Below are positions 34,815-47,273 of a stretch of 64,000 bases of DNA, one piece after another (the stretch's first letter is position 1; each line of letters starts with the position of its first letter). Origin of the DNA: Mercurialis annua (taxonomy: Eukaryota; Streptophyta; Magnoliopsida; Malpighiales; Euphorbiaceae); assembly GCF_937616625.2 (NCBI RefSeq), contig NC_065576.1, forward strand, positions 36,234,628 through 36,298,627, in the 5' to 3' direction. The notes beneath the pieces were generated by a model, which saw nothing but the letters and a program-made list of their open reading frames with translations, ran no database searches and had not been told where the DNA came from. The position numbers and the translations under genes are program-made.

Positions 34815-37800
34815 TTCTCTCCAACTTAAAAACAAAATCGTCCTCGATTTTAACACAAAGCACAAAACACAATATACGCGCACAAAGCAACCAAAGTAGA
34901 ACATATAACACAAATCCAAATTACTAAAATAGCATCGAACATTCGAAGCAGCGCTAAACCCCACGTACCTCAAGGAATGAAAGATAACAATTCCACATAA
35001 TGGACTTCGTCCCCTACGTATACTCCCCAACTATATAACCGAATAAAACTCAAACCATAGGCATTCCTCCACTCATCAACCTACGCACTTGCATAACCAC
35101 AACTCGACACGTTGTACCTCGAATGATAACTCAAATCACCACTTACATAAAACAACAACTCAAATTTCCACACCACGTATGCGCAAAATTATAAATTCAA
35201 CAGTTCAATATTCCAACTATTACTTGATTAAACAAAATATAAACCTCCAAGATTATTCAACTATAAACATTAAACATGCTCACAAGGAAGGTTACTAAAC
35301 TCGTTCGAGTTCTAACAGCTATCAAGACAACCTTGACAAGGTGCAAGGGCAAGCCCGAAACTCAAATCGCAATTCTTACAATACCAAAATCTAACACTTC
35401 AAAAGAAAACCTCGAAATCCCCATTAATAACATCATGCAATCCTCGCCACCTACTTAACATCTCTACGCCTATTATCCCATATCAAAGATATAAATAAAC
35501 TCGTTATATCAAATGAACGGTCTAGTCCAAAATTAACTAGATAAGGTTCTCGCCAATATAAATCAGCCAACTTTAAAACATCATGAAATTCGAGTTGTAC
35601 ACACGACAAGGACTAAGCTCGACAAGACCATCAACCTTAACGAATCAATAAACACATACTCACATACTGATATTCCAAAGAATAAATCACTTTAACCTAT
35701 GATAACGGATCTCCAAGTTACATACAAACCGACTAATTCAGAATGATCCTTCCACTCATACAATAAGAAAACATACAGCCCGAAGTTACCCAAAGTAACT
35801 AACACCAACATACATACAATTTTTGTTTTTTACACAAACCAAATTTTTATGCCGCACACAAAAGGTTCAACAATTAGATGAAGCGAAATCAAATTTTTTT
35901 ACAACAAAAATTCACAATCAGTATTGACCAACCAACCTTTGTTGTCGAAACCTACTCATCGCGATTCTCAAATCAACTAACTCATAAATCCGAACCAAAC
36001 TAAAATTCTCAAAATTGTTTCACCAAAAATAACTGTAACCTTGCTAAGAAGAGATCACCTAGATCACATTCGCCGTAATCGGGTCATTGGTTATGCTCAA
36101 AACCAAACTTATAGGGAAATAGTTCAAATCACAAAACATTACAACTTCCCACCTCTCTTTAAAAGATTTTAATATCTTATAACTCCTTTTATATTTAAAA
36201 TCAAAATACTTTTACTATTGGAAAAACCTCCAATTTGTGAACACATCAACATTTTCAAAATATCTGTATTTTGAATTACGGAGTTACACCTTAGTTTCAA
36301 TATAAGTTTGCAAATATATAAAATAGTTCAAGTAACAAAATTTTTGTTCTCTTTAAATCAATGCTTGATAAAAATTTATCCTTTTGTCAAAATAGAAAAT
36401 ATTTGCAAAGAAAATCTTTTTTTTTTCACACAATATTTTTATACGAGTATACCAAAACATTATACAAAAACGAATATGTAAAAAAACAAACTTCCTTTAA
36501 AATCACGGCGTAAACACACACGTCGAGCATAACCAAATCCCTTAATCTAATAACCTCAATTCATAAATCGTAAGCTAACACAAAGGCCTTCCAAACCGAC
36601 CTCAAAATCCTATCATACTTATTATAATAATAACTCGAGTGCAATGTTATATTCATTCTTACTCCCTACCAAGTACAAAATTTGTTATACAACAAACCAA
36701 TCACTCATAACATAATCATCCTCAATTCACCACCATCATCACAGAGTATTTTGTCTAGCTACCCTTCAGTAACAGTTTCAAAATCATTTGAAATCCAACC
36801 TTATAAATATATTTATCCCAAAGTGACTCGCGAGTTCGTTTCAAAACATTTTTCTCAAAAATTCTTTATTGCCGAAATCCATTTTACATAATTGTGCGCC
36901 AGGGTGATGACACCTTTCATCCCCAAATAGTTGCATCCAACTCTAACCATTTCAATGCACGTGATGCATGTACTATTATGCATGTACAAATTACTTATTT
37001 TCTTATTATTTAGTGAACATACTTAGTGCTCAATGAAATCCCCTATTCGTGACATACAAAAATGCATGTTCATGATATGTCTGGGCACAATTACGTGATA
37101 AAAACATTTCAAATACTTTCAATAAATTTCATTTGAAATCAGTTTATTAATAAAACATTTGCTAGACGTTTCACTCTGTGAGATGTGCACTCGATAACCT
37201 CAAAAACATTTCTCAATCCTTACTTGCAATCCACCAAATCATGTGATACTAACATAACAATTCAAACCGATAACTACTATAAAATCTCTTATGCGACAGT
37301 AAACTTTCACTAAGCTTAAACTTAACTCAAGGAAAAACAATATATCACCTACGTTTCTACAAAACAAACCACCAGTTCCCGCATCGCATCATCCAATCTG
37401 GATGAAAAACGTCAGTGTATTAATACACCGATCTATCTCTTTGAATAAGAATTTCCAACATCTTTGTCCAAGATAATCAAAAACCACCAAAGAAACACTT
37501 TCTTCATCTTACTCATATCGAAACCCCAAAATCTCAAATCCACAAAATAGCACACCAAACCCAGCATAATCCAAAACCGAAACTAAAGCAATACAGGGTC
37601 TAAATGAAGGTCCTACTCATAAAATAAAACCATACACCAAGGTAAGCCAATCATGACCACGTGAAATAATTCATCTCACGTGCTACTCCGCACGAAGAGA
37701 TAAAACAAAAACAATTAACATAGTTCAACCAAACATGTGAGGTATACAAACCATAAACCTCCCAAGCACGCCATTAAGCACAATAACCCAAACATACTTA

Positions 37801-38808
37801 AAGGACGAATCAAGACATGATACAATAAATTTCGAATCTCTGTAACAAAATAACCTATAATATATCATCTTTCAAAAGTACGTATCAAAATTCATTTTGA
37901 AGTTTAAAGTCAACCAGAAGACTTCCAAATTTTAGTTGAGCCCCACGGTTAAAAGCAAAATCAATATCCGAAAATATCTCCTCAATTAAACAATTGCTTT
38001 AAAATTTCCAAAGTATCTCAATCCATAAAACCATCTAGTTAGCCGAGTCATTACAACTACCAAGCTCAACTCCCAAATTTGGGTGACCTAAGTCAATCCC
38101 AAAACCACCATTTTAAAAACTTATTCAAAATTTTTATAAATCCGGAAAAAGTCTTTTAAATAAAATTAAAAAAAAAACAATCTCAACCTTTTCAAAATAA
38201 GAGCTCAAGCAACCCAAGTATCGAAATCAACTCAAAATCTTAAGTGAGAAAATCTTTGATCTCAAACAATCATTTTGTAAACACCTAAGCAAGCCAAACA
38301 TAATTACCAAATAAATGACCAAACGACGCTTCAAACGTCGACATACCACAACATGGTAAAATAACAGCCAAAATATTAAATTCTCAATACGGTGGGAAAA
38401 GCTCATAAATAATATTATTTTAAAAGCAACCGTTTGTCAACACCAAGTCTAACGTAAGATTCTAAGATACGAGAAACTCATTTTACTTGCAAAGTAACCA
38501 AAAAATCACATTTTTCAATGTACTATGACCAGACCGCTCATCCGGCCCTCGTGTCAAAATAAAAACCAAATCAAAATAATTTTCTTAATAAAACTATAAA
38601 ACCATCGTGCGGTCAAACAGCATAAACCCACAAAACATGCTTAAAGATTTGACACGAAAATCTTTTAGAAACCACACAAGGCCAACGCCTAACGTATCAT
38701 AGTACGTGCCAACGTATTTAGCACTCAATAACACAACCAAACCAAACTGTACTCACCAACAAGGTGAAAGGAATCAAATTATAATCAAAATCATCCAAAG
38801 GCGTAAAA

Positions 38809-38967
38809 GCCAACAACTAATCACCCAAGGTAAACATCATATAGGGCACAACAGCCAACAAAGCATCACCCGAAGTAAACACCATATAAGGTACAACACC
38901 AACAAAACATCACCCAAAGTATATCTCATATATGGTACAACAGCCAACAAATCACCCAATGTATAAG
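38809..38967. repeat. Imperfect tandem repeat of about 45 bp, 3.5 copies
   Basis: Each unit begins GCCAACAA, contains CATCACCC and AGTAAAC, and ends GGTACAACA. Copies differ by several bases. It lies near the PBS end of the interior. Confidence 0.8.
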
Positions 38968-39185
38968 CAATAAACATTCCAAAGTAAAGCATCAGTAACA
39001 CATAAGACCGACACTCAACATTCCTATAGGTGAAGGTAGAAAGTTTTGAAAACCAAAAGATGACGTTTCAAAGACAAGACTTGAATCCTAATTCCGCAGT
39101 AGATCCTATGACACAACAACAACACTTAACATGCCTTTAAGCAGTAAACACATAACATGCAAAATGGCCTTGGTTTGAAACCAAA

Positions 39186-39197
39186 GCTCTGATACCA
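39186..39197 (-). promoter_or_regulatory. Primer binding site, initiator tRNA-Met type (minus element)
   Basis: GCTCTGATACCA on the plus strand is the reverse complement of TGGTATCAGAGC, the usual plant initiator tRNA-Met site. It lies four bases from the LTR edge at 39202, which fixes the element orientation as minus. Confidence 0.9.
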
Positions 39198-39201
39198 AGT
39201 T

Positions 39202-42076
39202 TGTCACGACCCATTTTCATGAATCGCAACCGGCGCTAGGGTATGGGTGATGTAGTACCGAAACCCGTAGCTAGCCTTCCATATATCACATAAACACATA
39301 AACCTGCAGAAAACCAATGCTCGGGGGCAACCGAGACTTCAGCCTAAAACTAACAGTTATAATATTCAACAGTTTATATAACATGCTTATTCAATCCCGA
39401 GCCTAAAATAGGTTTATCATCAACCAATGTAAATAATATAACATGCCAAAGCAATAAAACCAGTCGAACCAATCCGACAAAAATATAATAATAATAAAGA
39501 CGTCTAGTTACTACTGCGGTCTAAGAATAAAACAGTTTATAGTTTTATTAAAAATAAAAGAAACCTCCGAGGAAAAGTAAATGCGGAGATCACCAGACTC
39601 TCTCAGATCATAACCCTGGGGAAAATTGGGAAAACAACGGGGTCAGATATACTGAGATGAGTTTATACCACTATCTACATTTATTCAGTGGAAACCCTTT
39701 GAAACCGTTTAAAACGTTTAAATACGATATTACGAATAATAGTTGGAACCCTAATCCACAATTCTAAATAATAAACATAATCCAATAGGTCTGGTCCCGA
39801 GAGCTGAGCTACACCGAGTTACCACTGACCACACTTATTCCAGAGTCCCGAGAGCTGAGCTACACCGAGTTACTCTACTTGGTCCCGAGAGCTATGCTCA
39901 CACCGAGTTACCACATTACCATAATTACCTTTCCCAGATCATTACCGGTGCGCACGCAGTCCTAATGATGCCCATTAGGTAGCATGTTCCAACTAGAAGT
40001 CATAATATAAAAACAGTTCGAAATATACGTACAATATATATATTTAATATTAAAATAACAATTTACTTAATAAAGCGGTAAATAGTAAGCACAAACTCAC
40101 TGCTTGCTTGTCCACGTGAAACTTGGCAAACAGCTAACCCTGCGTAGACTCCGAAGCACGAGCAGTGGACGGGTCTAAAACATATATAAGTCAAAATCCG
40201 AACAATCCCTAACTCTAAGAATACTAAACTCCACATAGGACTAGCATCTTGAACACAACTAAAGTACAACCCAAGTAAGATAAACATCCATGTACCAAAC
40301 AAACCAAAGAATTCATATCATTCACTTTAAACAATTTAGGCAAGTTAGCTTAGATGAGTTCTTATCCTTAAAAGCAAAACAGACATCCTTTCCATAACTT
40401 AAATAGTTCTTTAAAACCAAAGAGTTTTCCAAAGTAGTGTGTTAGCCTTAACTGCAGTATAGCTCAACACAATAAGTCGGGCGACCCAAGTCTATCCCGA
40501 CCCAACCATAAGCCAAAGTGAAAACCAGAGTTTAAAACCAATCCTTAAATAAAACCAAAGTCATTTGAAAGTAAGAACTCAATCCCTAGCTTAACAATGC
40601 CAACCTTAAAAGCAATAAGCCACATAGCTTGCCAACACTTGGCAAATTTCACCCAAAGTATACATCACTTAAAAATGTCACCTTAAATGAAATCAATTGG
40701 ATTTAAACACCTTTTAAAGGTTTAAACTTAAATCTGAAATATTAACTTATACATAACACCTTTGTAAAATTGACCATGACTTATATACCATTTCAACCAT
40801 CGATTACCAAACAACATAAGATAAAACTAACATTTTATAAATGTCCAAAATAGTTTATAAAACGTATTTACATCCATTAACAAGTTGATCAAAACCAATA
40901 TTAAGGCAAAGCACTCAAATAATCAAATTTGGCAATTTGCCGAAAATTGCCTAAACTAGCCAAACGATTCAAAACCAACAATCGATGAACCAAAGTATGT
41001 TACTACTGATTTAAAAACATCAAAACATCATATATAAAATATTAGATCAGTAGGTATAGCATTTGAAAACCAATTTGCAATCGTAGCGTTTAACTTCCGT
41101 AAAATTGTCAATTTCGCAAATCGTAGAGATTTTTACAACATAGATCAAACCCAAATCTCACTTCAAGATCCTAACTCATAAGATCATTAGCTATTGTAGT
41201 ATAACCACATAATATCCCAATAACTCAGATTCAACACTTTAACAAATCACTAAACGAATCAATTTCATACAAACCTAGAATTAGCCAATTCGTTGTTTAA
41301 ATCATGCAAATCCAATTCCAATCATGATACATCATATTATAATCATATTAAACTCCATTTAAAACATAATATTCAAATCATAAATCTCAGACCATTAATC
41401 ATAAAGTTCCAAACTCCAAAACACCCTAAATCATGCAATTCTACGCAAAACACAAGACAACGATTCACCAATACATAAGAGATGGAAATAATTACCTTAG
41501 AATGGAGAATAACAAGATTATATAAGTATTAAACCCTAGGTAAGGGTCTGGACCAGAAGCAACAAGAGTCACAATCACACCAACGAAGAACACCACAAGC
41601 AAAGCGCGTAGAAATCGCAAAACGGATAAACAATCACCAATCAATTGTTAAAAACCATCAAGGATCATAAAGGAATGCTAAAAATAGGGTTTATCTGAGT
41701 GTAGGGTCGCATTAGGTCTGATAGGATGAAAAAGGGTTGAAAGAATCGAGTTAAGGAGCTATTTATAACAAAACAGCGAACCCTACAGTGCCGCGTCGCG
41801 CCCGAGATGACTGAATCGCGCCCGTGATGGTGTATCACGACCGTGATGCTCCTGTCACGCCCGTGATACACCCCCTGCTTCCAAAATTATTGATTTTCTG
41901 GGCCTTAAGCCCAAGGTCGATCCACACGGCCCGAACCACACTCAAAACAAGCCCAAACATCGAAATAACTATTGTGCAACCTAAACCAAAGTTCCAAGGA
42001 ACTAAACCACCAAACATTAACCCAAAACACATTGAAAAACTCATCGTAACAAGCCGAAAAAATACGGGGTGTTACA
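39202..42076 (-). repeat. 5' LTR of the non-autonomous chromovirus-type element
   Basis: This is the right-hand partner of 31940-34814. Palindromes ATCRCGMCCGTGAT-like at 41795-41808, 41815-41828, 41834-41847 and 41854-41867 are spaced 20, 19 and 20 bp, about 210-280 bp from the LTR 5' end at 42076. Confidence 0.95.
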
Positions 42077-42378
42077 AGTGGGCTGGACGGAAGGGTCGAA
42101 GGGGCTGTAGTGTTCTCGAACGAGAACAGCCCATTTGGGCTTGGTTCTCGTTCGAGAACCACCTGGTCCTGCAAGTGATTCTCGTTCGAGAATCACAATT
42201 CTCGAACGGGAATCAAACAAATCCTTTTTTTTTCTTTTTTTGATTTAAAAATAATAATGGTTAAATCACAAATTAACCCACTCATGAACCAACACGAACC
42301 CGACCATTAACCTCGATTTTTAATTCAAAACGATCGGAAAAGTTGTCAGAAAAACGCTGAAATTTATGGGGTATTACA
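42077..42378 (-). mobile_element. Solo chromovirus-type LTR, segment 3 (LTR 5' end), with palindrome cluster
   Basis: After the duplicated AGTGG this is the final 297 bp of the solo LTR, ending ATTACA next to the SPH pseudogene. Four palindromes with TTCTCG/CGAGAA arms and two-base centres lie at 42111-42128, 42143-42160, 42177-42194 and 42197-42214 (the last with one mismatch). Confidence 0.88.
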
Positions 42379-42515
42379 TTTGGTATGATTCAAAAATACA
42401 TGAGAGGTGCGATTCTTTTCAAAGCTGTTATTGGACTGCTAGAGATCCTGGAGTTGATATAGCAGATTTAAAAGGGAATTTTGTGCTACCTGGACCTAGG
42501 TGGGTACAAAAGTAA
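42379..42515 (+). pseudogene. SPH pseudogene of unit A, 3' part
   Basis: After the solo LTR the SPH homology resumes at TTTGGTATGATTC and runs to TAA at 42513-42515. It corresponds to the last 45 codons of the intact genes (WYDSKIHERCDSF to the end). Differences include GCTGTT for AACTGT, which removes the asparagine before the fourth mature cysteine. It belongs with 15293-15569. Confidence 0.92.
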
Positions 42516-42954
42516 AAAAAATTAAATAAATATTGTTTGTTTAATTTTTTTTTGAAGCATTGTATGCATGTTTGGTGGCTATATCGGTCTCAATTTAATT
42601 ACTAATTTATATTATTATTATTTTAAACACTATAAAATCCAAATTAGCTACATATTTTGAGAATGGATTTCAACATTGAAGACCAGATCAAGATGTGTCA
42701 TCGCCAAATATAGAGTTATACATATAAATATTCATTTATTTTTTGTAAAAAAAAAATTCTTTATCCATACCTGATTAAGTATTAAATAATATTGTAATAT
42801 TTTATTGTACTTAATTATAAGTAATCAAATAATTTTATTTTTAAATTTATTAAGAGGCAATGAGCATCGTTGCCCATGTTATTACTTAAATTTTTTGTTC
42901 GATGCAAAATCAGCATATATCCATGCCTACCTTCTATAATTGTTGTTGGGTATG
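42516..42954. repeat. Unit A, last segment (SPH 3' flank)
   Basis: This is AT-rich 3' flank, matching 45896-46333, 57015-57451, 60393-60829 and 63771 onward. AATAAATA-like words just after the stop could serve polyadenylation. No other gene is seen. Confidence 0.85.
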
Positions 42955-43483
42955 GCTTTATAAAAATTCATACATAAACAAAATAATATTTATATAATTT
43001 TTAAAATTATATCTAAATGAAAGTTTCGCGATTATTAAAATCAAATTTTTTGATTAAGTACCAGTCACAATCTAATATTTAATGCATACAATTATATGTA
43101 TGCCTTTCAAGTTCATGTAATTGTTCAACAATTTATGTTTAAGAAAAAAATATTAGCGTGCTTGATGGGAAATGGGTTTTTATGGGCGGATAATTAGAAA
43201 ATGTGCTAACTCCCACTATTGAGAAATAAAAATATGTATGATAGAGTTGAGCTATACACTTATGCAAAGTACTCGTAAGGAGACAAACCTAACATCTTAT
43301 GAATAAAAACATTATTAAGTCATAGAGTTGAACATCTTAATAACATCATTTTTGAAAACCTTTTGTGTTTGTAATCGTTAATCCGGCCTTGCGTCAACCC
43401 AAACAATAGGACAAAAGTAACACCAATGTAATTTTTGAAAAATAAAGATAATTTTTGAATTCCTTGTAGAGGCTTCACATTGG

Positions 43484-43890
43484 TGTCACGAACCAAATTC
43501 AGAGATCGTGACCCGAGACTGGGTATGGAAGTGGTAGCTCTAAAACCCATAGCTAGCCTCACGGATAACCACACAATACAAATACTACTTCACAAAACCA
43601 ATGTTCGGGGACAGCTGAGACTCCAACCTAAGTCTACCAGTTTAGATAGCAAAAATACTCGGCATAAACCCGAGACTCCAAAAACATGCGGATCATATAA
43701 ATAATCCAAATCCAAAGTATAACATGCCAACATCAATATAAAACACTCGGACAAATCCGACAATAGAAAGTATAAATAACTATAAAATAAACTAGTTCTA
43801 CTGCTGTCCAAACCCGAATTCGAGAGCCGCGACCAGCACTAGGGAACGGGAGCGGTTGCTCCGGAACCCGTAGTAAGCCTAAAGAATAAA
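43484..43890 (-). mobile_element. Old chromovirus-type LTR remnant, unit B
   Basis: TGTCACGAACC begins a degenerate LTR terminus like that at 15570. A second LTR-terminus-like stretch (CCGCGACCAGCACTAGGG) follows at about 43805-43890. The short frames on both strands here are by-products of this remnant. Confidence 0.75.
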
Positions 43891-45413
43891 ACTTTTTTGC
43901 AAATAGGTCGTGTAAAAATACACAAAACGGTTTTAGAAAACTTCTTTAAACAATAATTTGAAAATGTTGAATCACTTTCTAAAAATTGACGCACAAAAAC
44001 TTATAAACCAGTGTTTTACAAAGAGATACTACATTCAGATACCTATTTTTAGGACAAGTAAAAAGTGATAAGGGACCGAAGCGTCCAATGATGATTTTCA
44101 GAAAAATCTTTCAACGTGCCGAGCTATTGATTTGCTTGCTGGAATGTGTATGTCATTTTAAATACATAATAATTTTAGAAAAAATGTTTGATATTTTAAT
44201 TTCTTTATTATTATTTAAATGGATGAATTATGAACTTGCGGCGACTTCTTTGGCTGACGTTCAATTTTATGTCCAAATTAGAAAAAATTGATGTGTTAGT
44301 TAGGTATCTATATTTCTTGCCAAGTCCCGTTAAATCTACTCAGCTTAATTTTTCTCAAGCAGCAGTCATTGATTTAATTTTCTTGTGTCGATAACTTTTT
44401 AGCTAATTCGATGAATTTACCATATATATAAAATAATTAAAATTCCTTCACATTAAAGGAAACATTCTTAATTTATTAAATTCAAAGGTCTAACATATAA
44501 TTGAAATAAGATTTGCTAAATCATTTTATGGTAAAATAAATTTAAAAAAATTAGATAGAATTAATAAAATTGAAAACCTTGGAATTTTTTAGATCTGGTG
44601 ACGTTAAGATTATGAACATTTCAATCTATAATTCTATGTTATTTCCAAAAAGTTATTAAAAATATATTGATTAAAGTTTACATTAATTTTTTTATAAGAT
44701 CTCTTAAGTTGTGCACAAATATAAATTTTCATGAGAAATTTTAGTTATGTTAAGTTTTAATTAATTTCAGTACATTGATATTTTTTTATTTTAATAACAA
44801 AAATAAGTTACATTACGACATCCATTTAAAATATTTTATTTGTAATCCTGATAAACTATGGTGTTATTAATAGAGATTAGTTTATGTTTTTAAATTTTTT
44901 ATAATACTTCAAAATATTTTTATTTTAGAAAACAAGGTATTCAAATTTATTATAAAACTATAATTGCAATCCAATGAAGTTTTAACATTTTTTAAAAATT
45001 CAATATTTTTGTGTTTGATATTATAAAGAAATATTCTCAAAATTTATCATAAAAGAAATTTTTTTTGTAAGTTACAACTTGATATCTCTTTGATTGTCAG
45101 AAACTTTTACGTTCTATTATTTTATTTTCACACTCTACTTTTTTAATCGACTATAACATGCTACAAATACAATTTCATAACTTCGTTAATTTTCTTCAAG
45201 AAAAAGAGATAAACGAAAGAGTTAGAGATTATATTAATTAGCCGTTGAATTTGTCGAAAACTTATCATAGATTACAATAATAGCTATTTGTTCATAACCA
45301 ATCAATCCATTATAGAAAATGAATAGCTATTTTTATCACCAATCCATTATGGAGAATAAATAACTAAGTTTATCACTATTTATTCGCAGAGCACAAATGC
45401 TTGAAACGCAAGT

Positions 45414-45437
45414 TATAAATATCTCATCTTATGAGAT
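45414..45437 (+). promoter_or_regulatory. TATA box and adjacent inverted repeat of SPH unit B
   Basis: TATAAATA at 45414-45421 lies 62 bp before the start codon, a plausible plant TATA box. Directly after it ATCTCAT and ATGAGAT (45421-45437) form a seven-base inverted repeat around CTT, where the transcription start would fall. Confidence 0.65.
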
Positions 45438-45475
45438 TTCTATACAAATACATTTTAAATATTTAAAATAGGAAA

Positions 45476-45895
45476 ATGAACATGATTAAATTGTTTTTGT
45501 TTATTTCAGCCATAGGGTTGAGTTTCTATGTTACACCAAGCAATTGCGCTGAACCATTTAGGGTTAATATCACCAATCAATTAACCGTTCCTAAGTCCTT
45601 ATTTCTGCATTGCGCTTCAGGCGACAACAAACTTGGTAACCAAACATTAACACATGGACACAGCTATTCATTCCATTTCCATATGAATTTCTTTTCTACT
45701 ACAAAGTTTTGGTGCTACATGGAACCCGATAAATATCATTATGCAAATTTTAATGTATTTTGGTATGATTCAAAAATACATGAGAGGTGCGATTCTTTTC
45801 AAAACTGTTATTGGACTGCTAGAGATGCTGGAGTTGATATAACAGATTTAAAAGGGAATTTTGTGCTACCTGGACCTAGGTGGGTACGAAAATAA
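45476..45895 (+). CDS. S-protein homologue (plant self-incompatibility S1 family), unit B
   Basis: The 139-residue protein has a hydrophobic N-terminal signal peptide (about residues 1-25, ending near SNCA) and a mature part of about 114 residues. Four mature cysteines (46, 80, 105, 111) fit the two-disulphide pattern of the family. Family-like words are VNITNQL, LFLHCASGD, LGNQTL, SYSFHFHMNFF and TTKFWCYME. Possible N-glycosylation sites are Asn31 (NIT) and Asn55 (NQT). The gene has no intron, as is usual. Such proteins are secreted; in Papaver one member is the pistil self-incompatibility signal, but most homologues have no known role. ATG 45476 is chosen for its consistent 62-bp distance to the TATA box; Met3 is an alternative. 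Confidence 0.93.
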   Translation: MNMIKLFLFISAIGLSFYVTPSNCAEPFRVNITNQLTVPKSLFLHCASGDNKLGNQTLTHGHSYSFHFHMNFFSTTKFWCYMEPDKYHYANFNVFWYDSKIHERCDSFQNCYWTARDAGVDITDLKGNFVLPGPRWVRK

Positions 45896-47273
45896 AAAAA
45901 ATTAAATAAATAATGTTTGTTTAATTTTTTTTTGAAGCATTTTATGCATGTTTGGTGGCTATATCGATCTCAATTTAATTACTAATTTATATTATTATTA
46001 TTTTAAACACTGTAAAATCCAAATTAGCTACATATTTTGAGAATGGATTTCAACATTGAAGACCAGATCAAGACGTGTCATCGCCGAATATGGAGTTATA
46101 CATATAAATATCCATTTATTTTTTGTAATAAAAAATTTCTTTATCCATACCTGATTAAGTATTAAATAATCTTATAATATTTTATTGTATTTAATTATAA
46201 GCAATCAAATAATTTTATTTTTAAATTTATTAAGAGGCAATGAGCATCGTTGCCCATGTTATTACTTAAATTTTTGTTCGATGCAAAATCAGCATAAATC
46301 CACGCCTACCTTCTATAATTGTTGTTGGGTATGGTTTTATAAAAGTTCATACATAAACAAAATAATATTTATATAATTTTTAAAATTATATCTAAATTAA
46401 AGTTTAGCGATTATTAAAATCATATTTTTTGATTAAGTGCCAGTCACAATCTAATATTTAATGCATACAATTATATGTATGCCTTTCAAGTTCATGTAAA
46501 TGTTCCACAATTTACGTTTGAGAAAACAATACTAGGGTGCTTGATGGGAAATGGGTTTTTATGGGCGACTAATTAGAAAATGTGCTAACGCCCACTATTG
46601 AGATATAAAAACTTGTATGATAGAGTTGAGCTATACACTTATGCAAAGTACACGTAAGGAGACAAACCTAACATCTTATGAATAAAAATTTTATTAAGTC
46701 ATAGAGTTGAACATCTTAATAACATAATTTTTGAAAACCTTTTGTGTTTGTAATCGTTAATCCGGCCTTGCGTCAACCCAAACAATAGGACAAAAGTAAC
46801 ACCAATGTAATTTTTGAAAAATAAAGATAATTTTTGAAGTCCTTGTAGAGGCTTCACATTGGTGTCACGAACCAAATTCAGAGATCGTGACCCGAGACTG
46901 GGTATGGAAGTGGTAGCTCTAAAACCCATAGCTAGCCTCACGGATAACCACACAATACAAATACTACTTCACAAAACCAATGTTCGGGGACAGCTGAGAC
47001 TCCAACCTAAGTCTACCAGTTTAGATAGCAAAAATACTCGGCATAAACCTGTAATAACCTAAATTTTTGAGGTATTACGTGTAGTGCCACGAGGCATAAT
47101 CGTAAAGATTAAGAACGATAATATCAGATTAGGATTGGATAATAAGGACTTAGACCGAAGCGGGTCTATTGGAATTATCGTAGAATAATAATTTAAATGG
47201 AAAATTATTATGCGAAAATTGGATTTAATCAAGACAAAAAGGGAATAAAATAAAATAATTTGAAAAGCCAGAG

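Larger units (their letters stand above)
34815..39201 (-). other. Interior of the non-autonomous element, no coding frame
   Basis: The 4.4-kb stretch is AT-rich, without any frame that resembles gag, protease, RT or integrase. At its left edge on the minus strand is a purine-rich PPT-like tract (about 34815-34826). It has patches of poly-A/T and one tandem repeat at 38809-38967. It probably derives from a leader or decayed internal region. Confidence 0.8.
31940..42076 (-). mobile_element. Non-autonomous chromovirus-type LTR retrotransposon (10.1 kb)
   Basis: Two 2,875-bp LTRs (31940-34814, 39202-42076) of identical length are flanked by AGTGG (31935-31939, 42077-42081). Read on the minus strand, the LTR begins TGTAACACCCCG, the PBS matches initiator tRNA-Met, and the end of the internal region has the sequence CGAGGACGATTTTG before the PPT. 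These are typical of Tekay/Del-like chromoviruses in plants. The 4.4-kb interior has no gag or pol frame. I found four LTR substitutions (33162, 33211, 33384, 33713 against the right copy), so it moved recently and needed enzymes from another copy. Confidence 0.92.
42955..46333. repeat. Tandem SPH unit B (3,379 bp)
   Basis: This is the only unit other than D that is complete and uninterrupted in the window. It holds the old LTR remnant at 43484-43890, about 1.6 kb of AT-rich upstream DNA, the SPH gene at 45476-45895 and a 3' flank. It differs from C-E at scattered sites, including two silent changes in the gene. Confidence 0.92.

Noticed and set aside
41824..42243. 139-codon plus-strand frame across the LTR/solo-LTR border, and its shorter version at 34562
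   Set aside because: It spans the junction of two transposable elements and reads low-complexity LTR sequence.
43320..43574. 84-codon minus-strand frame present in each unit, and the overlapping 74-codon plus-strand frame
   Set aside because: Both lie over the old LTR remnant and its border; open on both strands by chance, without start context or protein-like features.
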